The notes beneath the pieces are model-generated. The model did not search any database. It was not told the DNA's origin and saw only the letters and a program-made list of their open reading frames with translations. Positions 46,301-51,310 of a DNA stretch of 64,000 nt are shown one piece after another (within the stretch, counting starts at the first letter, position 1; each line of letters opens with the position of its first letter). Both the position numbers and the translations under genes were made by a program. The DNA comes from Hyposmocoma kahamanoa (lineage: Eukaryota; Arthropoda; Insecta; Lepidoptera; Cosmopterigidae): NCBI RefSeq assembly GCF_003589595.1, contig NW_020654229.1, positions 974,268 through 1,038,267 of the forward strand. The letters run 5' to 3'.

Positions 46301-47960
46301 CGGTTAAGTTAGGTTTAAAAGAAAAAACCTTTTCCTCTCAAAATTATTTTCGAGGTTATGAAATTTCGACCAAACGTTATTTCTGGAAAATGTCATTTCT
46401 GACTACTGGTAGGTATCAGTTGTGTTGTGAACCAAATTTACATTGTATTGATTTACTCGCAAATGTGATGAAAAACACTATGTATCACGGACGGTAAAAA
46501 AAAACAAAACTCGGGCTTGTGCTAAACCCTCGTTAGTATTTTCTTATTTAGCCTCCGTAACACACAATGTACTACTAAAGCTCTTAAGTGGAACTGCAAC
46601 TGACTTGATCACCCCATCGTTTGATATCATAACGAAAAAAAAGGTTAACAACACCGTCTTCCCTACGAATGAAAAAAATACAATGGAAGTGTCTTAAGCC
46701 TCGATCACTATGAGAAACCTATGTCGCCAAAACTCACAACAATTCTTAATTTGAAACGCTACGAAATCTTGATATTGATTGGTCGTAATATCAAATTTAA
46801 AAAGTAATAACAAATTCTGGGTTTTAAATAATTTAAAGTTCAATACCATCAATACCTATTATTGCAAGTTACGACGTCTTGATATTATATTGAAATTTCA
46901 ATCAATGTGCTGCCATCTAGCGGTTACTAGCTGAACGACGACGAATCGGAATTATCAATTTAGTTCTCCAAAAAGAAGCGACCATATTGCAGGGGTATAA
47001 ACTTTACTTTCGTTTCATGTAACAAAAAAATATTTCGATAAACAGAAAATTGAAAATTTTTTAAAATAGGACTTTCCGATAATCTCAGTACAGAGTACTA
47101 AAAAAACCGACCTCAAAAGTACGTGGAGTTACCTCTATTTGCTAAGTTTTATTGAAATATCCCCTAGTTCGCCACTATACAGGACTTGACGCTGGAGATA
47201 ATAAAAATAGGTTCTCACTACGACACTACTCAAAGTATATTGAGAGAAAAACGCCTTGAATGGAAGAAATAGCAAAATCAACCATTAAAGTAATTGCTCC
47301 TAAATTAAAGTTAGGCGCTATTTATAAAAGTGAATCTTCATGCGTGAACAGCCACCCTTCGAGGTGGATGATTGTGATTGGATCTTCAAAATGAAATGGG
47401 ACCACTATGGAAGTACCCCCTTTCCAACAAAAAAATAATCATGAAAATCGGTTCACAAATACCGGAGTCATCGCGTAACATTAATAACAAAAAAAAGATC
47501 GTACAGTCGGATTGAGAACCTCCTCTTTTGAAGTCGGTTAAAAATACAACCACAGGTAATATTTTTGGTGAGGCTATCATTTTTGCACTCCAAAACACAA
47601 TAAGGCATTTTCCTAGGATTTTAGAGAATTTGCACGAAAGAATGACACAACCATACCATACAAAAATGGCGGACTGTGCTCACATAGGTCTTTCGAGATC
47701 TATAGTAGGCATGTATCGGACGCTAACTAACCACTTCTACTGTATTTATTTTTCTATGGTCTTCCCCTCAGGTACACACAAAAGAGCGTCGCCACAAATG
47801 CGGCATGTGCGATAAAACCTACGTCGTGTCGTTCGACCTGAAAGAACACATTCGATTCGCTCATATGAAGATCCCACGCCCGCCAAGGAACAGGAGAAGG
47901 AAAAAGGACGCAATACCTATGCCATTAAACGCTTTGGCTAGTGCGCTGAATACCACCTAG
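22226..47960 (+). CDS. ZAD-domain, 12-finger C2H2 zinc-finger protein (13 coding exons, 678 aa)
   Basis: Exons: 22226-22399, 24170-24304, 26200-26701, 27627-27805, 29835-29962, 32065-32139, 33898-34018, 35282-35382, 36509-36605, 40345-40479, 42836-42937, 44234-44332, 47772-47960. They sum to 2037 nt, and every junction has GT/AG ends and a consistent phase. Domains: ZAD at residues 27-100 (Cys29, Cys32, Cys70, Cys73), which in this family mediates dimerisation. An acidic then Lys-rich linker (104-270) has putative nuclear signals at 202-213 and 250-259. Twelve C2H2-type fingers follow, with first Cys at 308, 337, 363, 390, 416, 442, 474, 502, 541, 569, 597 and 626. Finger 6 ends in Cys465 in place of the second His. 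TGERPH/TGERPY linkers occur only around fingers 9-11. The basic tail is RPPRNRRRKKD. Probably a sequence-specific nuclear regulator; the target is unknown. Introns are crowded with MITEs, SINEs and LINE pieces. I do not recognise a specific orthologue. Confidence 0.93.
22784..23069 (+). mobile_element. hAT-M MITE, long form, in ZAD intron 1
   Basis: 286 bp with inverted ends CATTGACTTACAATTATATG and TTATTTGTAAGTCAATG. Perfect duplication GTTTCCTC at 22776-22783 and 23070-23077. Confidence 0.96.
23274..24090 (-). pseudogene. LINE C-terminal remnant interrupted by hAT-M
   Basis: The minus strand encodes GDLIETVKILHGFCNLPDLL, SRNIRGHNLKIVRRPSLTN and GNRVVSKWNKLSEDVVNASS. These match the usual C-terminal block of LINE reverse transcriptases (NRVVxxWNxLPExVVxAxSVxxFKxxLD). 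A 3'UTR and T-rich tail lie at 23274-23430. The hAT-M copy at 23431-23716 interrupts it. Confidence 0.85.
23431..23716 (+). mobile_element. hAT-M MITE, long form, nested in LINE
   Basis: 286 bp and nearly identical to the copy 361 bp upstream. Perfect duplication CCTAGAAG at 23423-23430 and 23717-23724. Confidence 0.96.
24170..24304 (+). CDS. ZAD gene exon 2 (second half of ZAD)
   Basis: Residues 59-103. The acceptor ACCTTCCAG is followed by VSSTDGLPQHLCVLCCALL, giving the second ZAD pair (Cys70/Cys73), and the helix LRVQHPV. The donor is GTG|GTAATT, phase 0. Confidence 0.92.
24305..25616. other. ZAD intron 2, left part: mostly unassigned
   Basis: Contains a SINE-A fragment at 25044-25104 and a hairpin at 25268-25320 (CTTTCAAAATTATCTG and its inverse). 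The rest is AT-rich and unassigned. Confidence 0.5.
25617..25822 (+). repeat. ACC repeat, partial, variant form
   Basis: ACCGACCTCAAAAATTTGTG start, CCTTGCAGGTGGAGTATTTT middle; it ends before the usual GAAGTCGGT terminus. Confidence 0.7.
26200..26701 (+). CDS. ZAD gene exon 3 (linker)
   Basis: Residues 104-270 plus one base. Acidic stretch (DDLTVVDFLFDNDD) then Lys-rich WTKKKKESKKKLKKV and three successive V/I/L-K-T-E motifs. It ends EEDFI with a G|GTTCGT donor; the split Gly codon is completed by exon 4. Confidence 0.9.
26960..27240 (+). pseudogene. LINE C-terminal remnant in ZAD intron 3
   Basis: The frame through 27001 reads HFVKLYTCILWTSYTKKTVN, then RVQYNNVFRLLLGLPGFSSA, and stops near 27160. 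The pattern (LYxCxLWxxYTKxxxNxxRVQYNNxFRxLLGLPxxxSAR) is a common C-terminal block of insect LINE reverse transcriptases. Truncated on both sides. Confidence 0.75.
27275..27392 (+). repeat. Fragment of the AATCCATTTTCAA-ended element
   Basis: TTTGAATAGCATCGTAAAAT through CTATGGTTGCATAGT matches the interiors of the elements at 29107, 41352 and 48186. Confidence 0.75.
27627..27805 (+). CDS. ZAD gene exon 4 (finger 1)
   Basis: Residues 272-330. Contains CETCYRGFMTERAFEKHAVW then His (Cys308, Cys311, His324, His328). The donor CCG|GTGAGA lies only 12 bp before a TTAA-flanked MITE. Confidence 0.92.
27818..27964. mobile_element. GC-rich MITE flanked by TTAA, 12 bp after the exon 4 donor
   Basis: 147 bp. 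TTAAGCGTGAAACACAC at the left and its exact inverse at the right, so 17 bp of inverted end including TTAA on both sides, as in piggyBac-type insertions. The interior is rich in GGGCGGGTGGGTCGG, unlike the intron around it. Confidence 0.85.
27981..28248. mobile_element. MITE with 34-bp inverted ends
   Basis: Left end TTGATAATTGGACGTAGTTA then AGCAAAAAGGATCC; the right end is its near-perfect inverse. A one-ended relative is at about 48073-48125. Confidence 0.85.
28259..28444 (-). repeat. ACC repeat cut by hAT-M
   Basis: Begins TTAACCGACTTCAAAAAAGG and runs to GAGTGTGCCAAA, where the hAT-M target duplication starts. Confidence 0.8.
28445..28672 (+). mobile_element. hAT-M MITE, short form, in ZAD intron 4
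   Basis: 228 bp with perfect duplication GTGCCAAA at 28437-28444 and 28673-28680. Confidence 0.96.
28750..29040 (+). repeat. T repeat, near full length
   Basis: Runs from AAGTGACGGGACGAACAAGT to GAGGTCTACTGCTACTAAAA and gives the clearest consensus of the family in the window. Confidence 0.85.
29107..29680 (+). mobile_element. AATCCATTTTCAA-ended element (intact copy)
   Basis: Starts TATAGTCTGTTCCAATCTAT and ends GAAAATGGATTGAAACGAA then ATATA. The ends are inverted around the core TTCAATCCATTTTCAA. The flanking TA suggests TA-target insertion. Non-coding. Other copies at 41352-41874 (inverted) and 48186-48987. Confidence 0.8.
29835..29962 (+). CDS. ZAD gene exon 5 (finger 2, start of finger 3)
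   Basis: The acceptor AATTCAG is followed by ASGNHACDVCKQFYPSREK. It is short and was found from frame and splice signals. Finger 2 is Cys337/Cys340/His353/His357. It ends with two bases (AG|GTAACT) of a Ser codon. Confidence 0.92.
30060..30440 (-). pseudogene. LINE reverse-transcriptase fragment (catalytic region)
   Basis: The minus strand encodes KIDNHLSDAEYITYGVPQGS, then VLGPTLFLVYIDY. GVPQGSxLGPxLFxxYIxD is a core reverse-transcriptase motif. The following YADD box is lost in a frameshift (SLRRRHCHRCV). Inert remnant in ZAD intron 5. Confidence 0.85.
30455..31152 (+). mobile_element. TATAGTCTGTC-ended element, right end cut
   Basis: The left end TATAGTCTGTCCTTTTTGAA and the following 650 bp match, inverted, 52058-52860. 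The right side is truncated at the hAT-M copy. SINE-A lies inside (30761-30927). Confidence 0.65.
30761..30927 (+). mobile_element. SINE-A copy
   Basis: GCCTCCGTGGCCGAACGGTT head; the B box is damaged by a small deletion (CCCAGGTCCCAGG). The body ends GTGAGCGTTATTGTTATTAT. Confidence 0.85.
31153..31437 (+). mobile_element. hAT-M MITE, long form, no matching duplication
   Basis: 285 bp with intact ends, but the flanks (ACAACGAC and AGTATACA) differ. This is the only copy of the eight without an 8-bp duplication, probably because of a later deletion or recombination. Confidence 0.92.
32065..32139 (+). CDS. ZAD gene exon 6 (end of finger 3, start of finger 4)
   Basis: 75 nt. TTTTAG then C completes Ser373. 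It encodes TKAKQHHRWHEGFKYDCKHC and ends phase 2 at AA|GTAAGT. Finger 3 closes with His379/His383. Confidence 0.9.
32187..32915 (-). repeat. ACC repeat split by a LINE
   Basis: TTAACCGACTTAAAAAAAGG runs to about 32240. It resumes at about 32833 with TGTTACGCGATAACTCTTTG. The LINE fragment 32247-32835 fills the gap. Confidence 0.75.
32247..32835 (-). pseudogene. LINE C-terminal remnant
   Basis: On the minus strand: [60 protein letters not shown], then the stop after APESTQI, a 3'UTR with AATAAATAATC and a (CTTTGA)n tail. Same family as 20112-20760. Confidence 0.88.
33478..33560 (+). repeat. ACC repeat fragment
   Basis: GGTGGAGTATTTTCTTCAAA and GAGGTACCCTCTTTCCAACA blocks only. Confidence 0.7.
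33561..33623. repeat. 23-bp stem hairpin, half of a palindromic MITE
   Basis: CCTCTCCAATTCTTGTAACT with its inverse (one mismatch) around a 17-nt loop. The following GGTTATATTTTTATGTATCT matches the MITE at 39992-40169. Confidence 0.85.
33898..34018 (+). CDS. ZAD gene exon 7 (end of finger 4, finger 5)
   Basis: The acceptor GTTCCAG is followed by T completing Asn398, then AKSTQLNHVRENHTP and CVICGESIAGTIELSRHKTM. Finger 5 is Cys416/Cys419/His432/His436. The donor is AAG|GTAACA. Confidence 0.92.
34380..34850 (+). pseudogene. LINE C-terminal remnant in ZAD intron 7
   Basis: HSNFFTKISNVHSVNVRNKD, RLVLPKINSTIFDRSTYVTA and RIYNRLPMEMKCLNGDQFKA, stop after KTSNI, then a 3'UTR with AATAAATG and a TCTGATT-repeat tail at 34825-34850. 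LINE type by the 'NKxxLVLPKxxxxxFxxSxxxxxIxIYNxLP' pattern. Confidence 0.82.
35282..35382 (+). CDS. ZAD gene exon 8 (finger 6, C2HC variant)
   Basis: TTTTACAG then MVNCTNCSMEFHSEEALHRH and VSGNNSC. The fourth ligand is Cys465 after a 6-residue spacer, not His. The exon ends phase 2 (AA|GTACGT). Confidence 0.9.
35485..35950. repeat. Mosaic: ACC fragment, two SINE-A pieces, CGAG end
   Basis: 35485-35590 is an ACC piece; 35606-35663 a SINE-A head piece (GGTTCGATTCCCGGGCCGGG). 35693-35772 is a CGAG-element end (CGTCTCTATTTCTGTTTATA). 35884-35948 is a SINE-A tail piece. Confidence 0.65.
35974..36388 (-). mobile_element. SINE-B copy plus a second partial SINE-B
   Basis: The first copy (35974-36260) has the head GGTTCGAACCC and the body TCGTATCTTTGTATTTGG. 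The second (36284-36388) repeats the head with GGTTCGAATCC and stops within the tRNA-like part, 120 bp before exon 9. Confidence 0.82.
36509..36605 (+). CDS. ZAD gene exon 9 (finger 7, start of finger 8)
   Basis: Completes Lys472 then SCAICGDGFITNELLRRHVD and DQHKGTTCTCED. The donor is GAT|GTAAGC. It is the structural counterpart of gene 3's 62313-62406 exon: same phases, 97 versus 94 nt. Confidence 0.92.
36692..37546. mobile_element. CTATACTCTAGCC-ended element (intact copy)
   Basis: Left end CTATACTCTAGCCAAATTCG then ATGTAGAAT; right end the exact inverse, 29 bp in all. TA/TATA flanks suggest a TA-target transposon. A related copy at 61056-61815 carries a hAT-M insertion. No ORF. Confidence 0.85.
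37970..38432 (+). repeat. ACC repeat, full-length copy
   Basis: Intact from AATCTCAGTACAGAGTATTA to CTTTTTTGAAGTCGGTTAAT; the best reference copy in the window. Confidence 0.88.
38433..39077. other. ZAD intron 9, unassigned
   Basis: AT- and T-rich sequence with no recognised repeat and no coding signal. Confidence 0.5.
39078..39384. mobile_element. Palindromic MITE, TGTCGACCCCTCC type
   Basis: Ends ATGTCGACCCCTCCCACGTA and, inverted, ATATCGACGCCTCCTACGTA, with about 50 bp of inverted homology including AATTGCCAAGTTTACAGGGG. A second copy is nested in an ACC repeat at 54889-55152. Confidence 0.85.
39530..39742 (+). repeat. T-repeat fragment joined to palindromic MITE
   Basis: The T-repeat piece ends CAGTGCCACTCA at 39591. 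From 39592 GGGTCGTATTCTAGAACTCT matches the MITE of 20501-20677, truncated at its right end next to a SINE-A. Confidence 0.75.
39757..39973 (+). mobile_element. SINE-A copy, full length
   Basis: Head ACTGCCTCAGTGGCCGAACG, B box GGTTCGATTCC, body TGGTTGTCTATGTGTGTG to CTAGTGCGGGGCTATGTTGA and a TTATTATTATTAT tail. Best reference copy. Confidence 0.92.
39992..40169. mobile_element. Palindromic MITE in ZAD intron 9
   Basis: AGTTACGTCGAAAACGGTTA, then AAAAATATAACCCAC, and the inverse GTGGGTTATATTTTTCTGTA to CGTAACTC. Ends 175 bp before exon 10. Confidence 0.78.
40345..40479 (+). CDS. ZAD gene exon 10 (finger 8, start of finger 9)
   Basis: CGATFVSDRSLSIHWKRVH completes finger 8, then a Pro/Ala-rich linker, then YMCEVCAHSYP. 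It is GC-richer than the surrounding introns. The donor is CCG|GTAAGT. Confidence 0.93.
40692..40728. repeat. Perfect 14-bp hairpin
   Basis: TGGCAAAAAAATGG, loop GAGACCGAG, then its exact inverse, at the left border of a truncated CGAG element. Confidence 0.9.
40729..40998 (+). mobile_element. CGAG element, left end missing
   Basis: Matches the interior from TTCACTTCAAATCGACCAG and the right end CTGGTTATATACTCGATG of the 43007 copy. Confidence 0.75.
41060..42060 (+). repeat. Parent repeat of about 500 bp, split by an AATCCATTTTCAA element
   Basis: 41060-41351 and 41875-42060 match 46840-47080 and 47542-47755. The shared words are GTGCTGCCATCTAGCGGTTA, ATCATTTCTGCACTCC and CACTTCTACTGTATTTATT. 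Confidence 0.72.
41352..41874 (-). mobile_element. AATCCATTTTCAA-ended element, inverted copy
   Basis: TATACTTCGTTTGAATC at the left, TTGAAAATGGATTGGAACAG then GCTATA at the right; inverted relative to 29107-29680. Confidence 0.78.
42113..42323 (+). mobile_element. SINE-A copy
   Basis: CTGCCTCCGTGGCCGAACGG head, GGTTCGATTCC B box, CACAGGGTTTCCCTAGTGCG body, A-rich end. Confidence 0.92.
42632..42825 (+). mobile_element. SINE-A copy abutting ZAD exon 11 acceptor
   Basis: Diverged copy: it lacks the CCGAACGGTTACCATG segment and has the B box GGTTCGATTCT. Its GTACGTTATTATTATG end runs straight into TTTTTTCCAG of exon 11. Confidence 0.85.
42836..42937 (+). CDS. ZAD gene exon 11 (end of finger 9, finger 10)
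   Basis: [20 protein letters not shown] then PMCPKSFRMHTNLR. Same length (102 nt) and phases as the gene 3 exon 59586-59687. A SINE-A copy ends about 10 bp upstream of the first exon base. Confidence 0.95.
43007..43534 (+). mobile_element. CGAG element, complete
   Basis: CATCGAGTATATAACCAGAA at the left and its inverse TTCTAGTTATATACTCGATG at the right, about 31 bp of inverted ends; 528 bp, non-coding; 69 bp after the exon 11 donor. Confidence 0.85.
44032..44195 (+). mobile_element. SINE-A copy, internal deletion
   Basis: Intact head (GGCCGAACGGTTACCATACC, GGTTCGATTCC). The middle CCTACATTTATTTCTCTCGT segment is missing. Ends 38 bp before exon 12. Confidence 0.9.
44234..44332 (+). CDS. ZAD gene exon 12 (end of finger 10, start of finger 11)
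   Basis: VHINTHTGERPYKCALCPET then FKSYSQRHKHKLL. The donor is TTG|GTGAGT. It is the counterpart of gene 3 exon 58667-58762. A SINE-A copy ends about 38 bp upstream. Confidence 0.95.
44447..44612. repeat. T-repeat fragment (inverted) joined to SINE-A tail
   Basis: 44447-44530 matches the inverted T repeat (TTTATGTCTCAGGGTGACGG). 44534-44612 is a SINE-A tail (TGTCCATGGCGCCTGCGATA). Confidence 0.7.
44900..45610 (-). pseudogene. Penelope-like element, GIY-YIG C-terminus and 3' region
   Basis: On the minus strand, KSAIAELESGPNHCIELHN and PKILST are followed by a frameshift. Then IYSRTVREAIEMKKHRNLNR, EDGFKLSSSWNPVIS and the stop at 45403-45405. 'REAIEIxKHxNxNRExGxxLSxxWxPV' is the C-terminus of Penelope-like GIY-YIG proteins. 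Downstream, a GGACGT/ACGTCC hairpin followed by GAAACGT lies at 45202-45226 (minus). Inactive. Confidence 0.82.
45611..45935 (+). pseudogene. LINE C-terminal remnant
   Basis: IIYNKLPNEIKLLQGHTYKL then KLTKWLLTHCFYSNKEYLEF and a stop, followed by a 3'UTR ending AAATAAACG and TTCTATTCTATG repeats. LINE RT C-terminal pattern as at 34380. Confidence 0.75.
46025..46252 (+). mobile_element. hAT-M MITE, short form, ZAD intron 12
   Basis: 228 bp, perfect duplication ATTATACG at 46017-46024 and 46253-46260. Confidence 0.96.
46840..47755 (+). repeat. Parent repeat, second copy, split by ACC repeat
   Basis: Homologous to 41060-42060. The ACC repeat at 47081-47541 interrupts it. The right end (CCACTTCTACTGTATTTATT) reaches to about 20 bp before exon 13. 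Confidence 0.75.
47081..47541 (+). repeat. ACC repeat, full length, nested
   Basis: AATCTCAGTACAGAGTACTA to CCTCTTTTGAAGTCGGTTAA; very similar to 37970-38432. Confidence 0.87.
47772..47960 (+). CDS. ZAD gene exon 13 (end of finger 11, finger 12, stop)
   Basis: CCCCTCAG then VHTKERRHKCGMCDKTYVVS, FDLKEHIRFAHMKIPRPP and a basic tail ending SALNTT, with TAG at 47958-47960. Confidence 0.95.
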   Translation, partial: VHTKERRHKCGMCDKTYVVSFDLKEHIRFAHMKIPRPPRNRRRKKDAIPMPLNALASALNTT

Positions 47961-48185
47961 CAGTGTTGTGTCGCTATCGATAGGTAACTGGTTAAACTAT
48001 CGATGGTAATGACCACGGCAAGTGCAACACACACGTACTCTAGGACCGTCTTTATCTCAAGCATCATCATGGACCAATTGGACGTGGTTAAGCAAAAAGT
48101 ATCCAATCCACAAAATTATCAAATTCGTTTTTTCGTGCGCCTGATAGTAAGCCTGTTCATAACAGTTCAGACGAGTACCAAATAC

Positions 48186-48987
48186 CTAAAGTCTGTTCTA
48201 ATCCATTTTGAACAAAAAGTAAACAAAACTGTTTCATGATAATTGTAAAGAAATCACTCAATAAATCGAATAATTAACACTTTCACGTATATTTCGAAGA
48301 TCTCGTCACGTTTTCCAACAATATTCATTTGAATAGCATCGTAAAATCGTATTTGAAAAATGGTAGTCCAAAAGTGAGGTTATGTTTTAATTATAGAGGT
48401 ATGAATAGTCTACTGTTGCATAGTGCTGTACGAACAAAAAACATTCGGTTCATTCAATTAAAGGTTTTGTAATCGATTAGTGAATCGAAAATTTCAAGCG
48501 CAATCGAACGAGTATATAAGTGTAAGGATTCGAAGGAGGATTTAAAATTAAGATTTCGGAAATTTTAAATATGCTTTTGTAGGTTATGTAAGTAAAACCG
48601 TTAGTATGATTCAATTAAACAAATTGATTCATTCAATCATTGACTTACAATTATATGGACGTCGGGTCCGCGCTAAAAAGTGTCCGCACTTGTAAGGCGC
48701 TAAAATCGTATACAGAGCGCGACACTCCGCTTTAGTCTTCATTTGTTCTACTGACAGCGCGATACTGCGATGACATTACAATTTAAATTTCGAATAGGTT
48801 GACTTGGGACATTTTTTTCGTGGTTTTTGTATTAGACCCGTCGTCCATTTATTTGTAAGTCAATGCATTCAATGCATTAATCCATTTTTGTAGTTGGCAT
48901 TACAATTGGACATCACTAAACCGTCTATGGTCGGGTCAGTGACTTGTTTGTTTACATTTTGTTGAAAATGAATTGAAACGAAGTATA
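48186..48987 (+). mobile_element. AATCCATTTTCAA-ended element with nested hAT-M
   Basis: Same order as 29107-29680, interrupted at 48638-48865 by hAT-M. Ends GTTGAAAATGAATTGAAACG then AAGTATA. Confidence 0.82.
48638..48865 (+). mobile_element. hAT-M MITE, short form
   Basis: 228 bp, perfect duplication CATTCAAT at 48630-48637 and 48866-48873. Confidence 0.96.
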
Positions 48988-49079
48988 GCTATTTTGTAAC
49001 TAAGTTGTAAATAATTGACGAATCGACAATTTATGAAAGCTACTGTAATGTCCAGTGATAACAAACAAATCAACTAGAT

Positions 49080-49600
49080 AGCGTTAATAAATCACCGCCA
49101 CGAAACGGTTTTTAAAAAAGCCGTTTGTGGCTAAAGCTGACCAAGTCCCGATTGCACCAGGCGCAACGCACACGACGGTGAATTAGGTACTGCATAATTT
49201 TAAATTTTCTTTTTTATTATTATCTTTATTTATTTTAGATTCTCGCCTCTCCCGGGGCCTAAAAGATTAATTTTGAATTTTTATTATTGTTCCTTTCTTC
49301 TTTTGTTTATATGCGTGTCTGTGCTTGTGTAATAAACAGTTTTCTTTCTTTCTTTCTTTCTACTTGCACCGATTTTTACACTTTCCGAGCTACGATCTGT
49401 AGCAGAGATTTTTTTTTTTTTTTTTTATACATGACAGGCAAATGACTCCACTCCACCTGATGTTAAGTGGAAAGTGGTATCCAAACGCGAAGGAACCTAG
49501 TGCAGCGATGAAATCCTCACTGCACTAGCCACCTCCACCCTGCCTGCCTACAATATGCCTCTTCACGCCTCGTTTGAAGGACCCCATATCATAATGTTGC
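49080..49600. other. Retroelement tails, no gene
   Basis: Contains AATAAACAG followed by (TTTC)n at 49340-49362. A T-run at 49411-49428 is followed by GACAGGCAAATGACTCCACT, resembling an inverted LINE or SINE 3' end with poly(A). Confidence 0.5.
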
Positions 49601-50222
49601 CACGAATGTTCGGCTGCTATTCGGCCTAATCGGCCACTGAAAAAAAAAAGCACATTATTCAAAATGTAACCATATATTTTAATCACAAATTATTGCTTTA
49701 TTACTCAAAATCAATCAGTGGCAGGTTGTGATGAATGAAAACAATTTTTTTCGGCATTGGTTGGTAACAAACGATTGCGTTTTTCCTCATAAACAATTTC
49801 TGCTTCTGAATATAGCCTCTCACTATAAACACTCCTGTCAGGAGACGATAGATAAATCTTAGCAAATTTTGACAGGCTTGGATACTGCTTTGCGTTTGCT
49901 GACCACCACTTGTAAGGATCTGCAATCCGATCTAGGCGAACACTTTTCAAATAAAAATCAATTTCATTTGCAATAGAACTTTTCTCCACATCCTCATCAT
50001 TTTGCATATTATCTGTAGCGATTTCATCAAAACAGGTCCAGAAACATTGTATATTGATTCTACCGTTTTATCATTGTTCAACAAAAACACCGCACCCCCG
50101 TTAACTGAGACAGGTCGTAACAGGCCACGCGTGAAATGCACAGATCTTAGGCCGAATATTCGGTCAGCCGAGAGCGTGACCGAATTCACTATTTCTATAT
50201 TATTCACTATTCGTGGCATCTC
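49600..50222 (-). pseudogene. hAT transposase C-terminal remnant in a deleted element
   Basis: On the minus strand: EIDFYLKSVRLDRIADPYKW, WSANAKQYPSLSKFAKIYLS, SERLYSEAEIVYEEKRNRLL and PTNAEK. A frameshift follows, then VFIHHNLPLIDFE. 'DPxxWWxxNxxxYPxLxxxAxxYLxxPxxSxxSERxFSxA' is the hAT dimerisation domain, so this is a hAT/ZBED-type transposase tail. The ends (GTTGCCACGAATGTTCGG and, inverted, GATGCCACGAATAGTGAA) look like degraded inverted repeats. Confidence 0.85.
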
Positions 50223-50564
50223 TAATCTGTAGTATGAAGATTAGCAGTCGTTTTGAGTTATTGGTTCATGATATCATAAAATCTTATTTAGAAAACTACC
50301 GTGAGTTTAAGATATTGTAATCTAACGGATAACTCATGTGTTATGGGGAATTATTACCTCGTGGCATTCAATCACGAGCTGCCGCGGCGATGACTCGACG
50401 GAAACTGAGGACAGATTCGAAACATCGAGGGAAAAAATCGAATTAAATACGTGAGTTACCCGTTATTTACGTGTGATGGAAAATATGAAAGGAGAGTGAA
50501 CGCTGGGAATCAGGTGAATGGCGCCTTACATCATGGACAGCCAGAAAGTTTTTTTTATAACATC

Positions 50565-50850
50565 AAGTGAGGGGACGAACAAGTCGTGCGCCTGATAGTC
50601 AGCTACACGCCTGTCCATAACAGTTACAGTGCCACTCAGAGCTCTAAATTGCAAAGATGTGAGGGGCACTACCAGTGCGCCCGTCACCCTCAGACATAAG
50701 TTGACAAGTCCCATGTGCCTGTAATTTCACCAACACCCTTACGCTTCAAAGCTGGAACACAGTAATGCTGACATTACTGCTTGGTGGCAGAAATAGGTAA
50801 CGTGGCAGTACTTCCCTGGACGAACTCTTTCACAGGGATCTACTGGTACT
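50565..50850 (+). repeat. T repeat, near full length
   Basis: AGTGAGGGGACGAACAAGTC through TTACTGCTTGGTGGCAGAAA to TCTACTGGTACTAAAATG, directly followed by a LINE remnant. Confidence 0.83.
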
Positions 50851-50853
50851 AAA

Positions 50854-51310
50854 ATGTCCACTAAAGTGTCTAAAAAGGCACGATTGGCTGTGCATGGGAG
50901 GGTGCTGGGTCCACTTATGTATGGTAATGAATGTAGATTTTGGCAGAAGAAGCACGAAAGTAGAATTATTGCAGTAGAAATGAAAGCCATGAGAAGTATG
51001 GCTGGAGTGACTCGAATGCATAAATTACGGAACAGTGTGATAAGAGAGCGTTGCGGCGTGGAAGAAGATATAGTGACAAAGATAGAGAAAAGATCCTTAG
51101 ATGGTTCAGACACGTAGAGAGAATGAATGAAAGAAGATTGGCGGAAACAGATTTATAAGACGAGTTTGAGCGGGCAAGTTGGTATGGGCCGACCAAGGGA
51201 ACTTACCATGACCAAAATGAGGCCATCCTAAAGAAGGGCCAGGTCAAGAATACCCTTAACCGACGAGCGTGTATGAAAGCATTGATGCGTGTTGATGAGG
51301 CGAAAGATGT
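50854..51310 (+). pseudogene. LINE ORF2 C-terminal remnant
   Basis: VLGPLMYGNECRFWQKKHES, RIIAVEMKAMRSMAGVTRMH, KLRNSVIRERCGVEEDIVTK, then a frameshift to ILRWFRHVERMNERRLAE. 'LMYGxExWxxxKxxExxxxAxEMxxLRxMxGVTRxDxxRNxxIRxxxGV' is the conserved post-RT block of many insect LINEs. Several frameshifts. Confidence 0.85.

Noticed and set aside
47528..47815. 95-codon plus-strand open frame as a separate gene
   Set aside because: It starts in repeat DNA and overlaps ZAD exon 13 in a different frame.
50854..51117. 87-codon open frame as a host gene
   Set aside because: Its sequence is a LINE C-terminal block with frameshifts just downstream, not a host protein.
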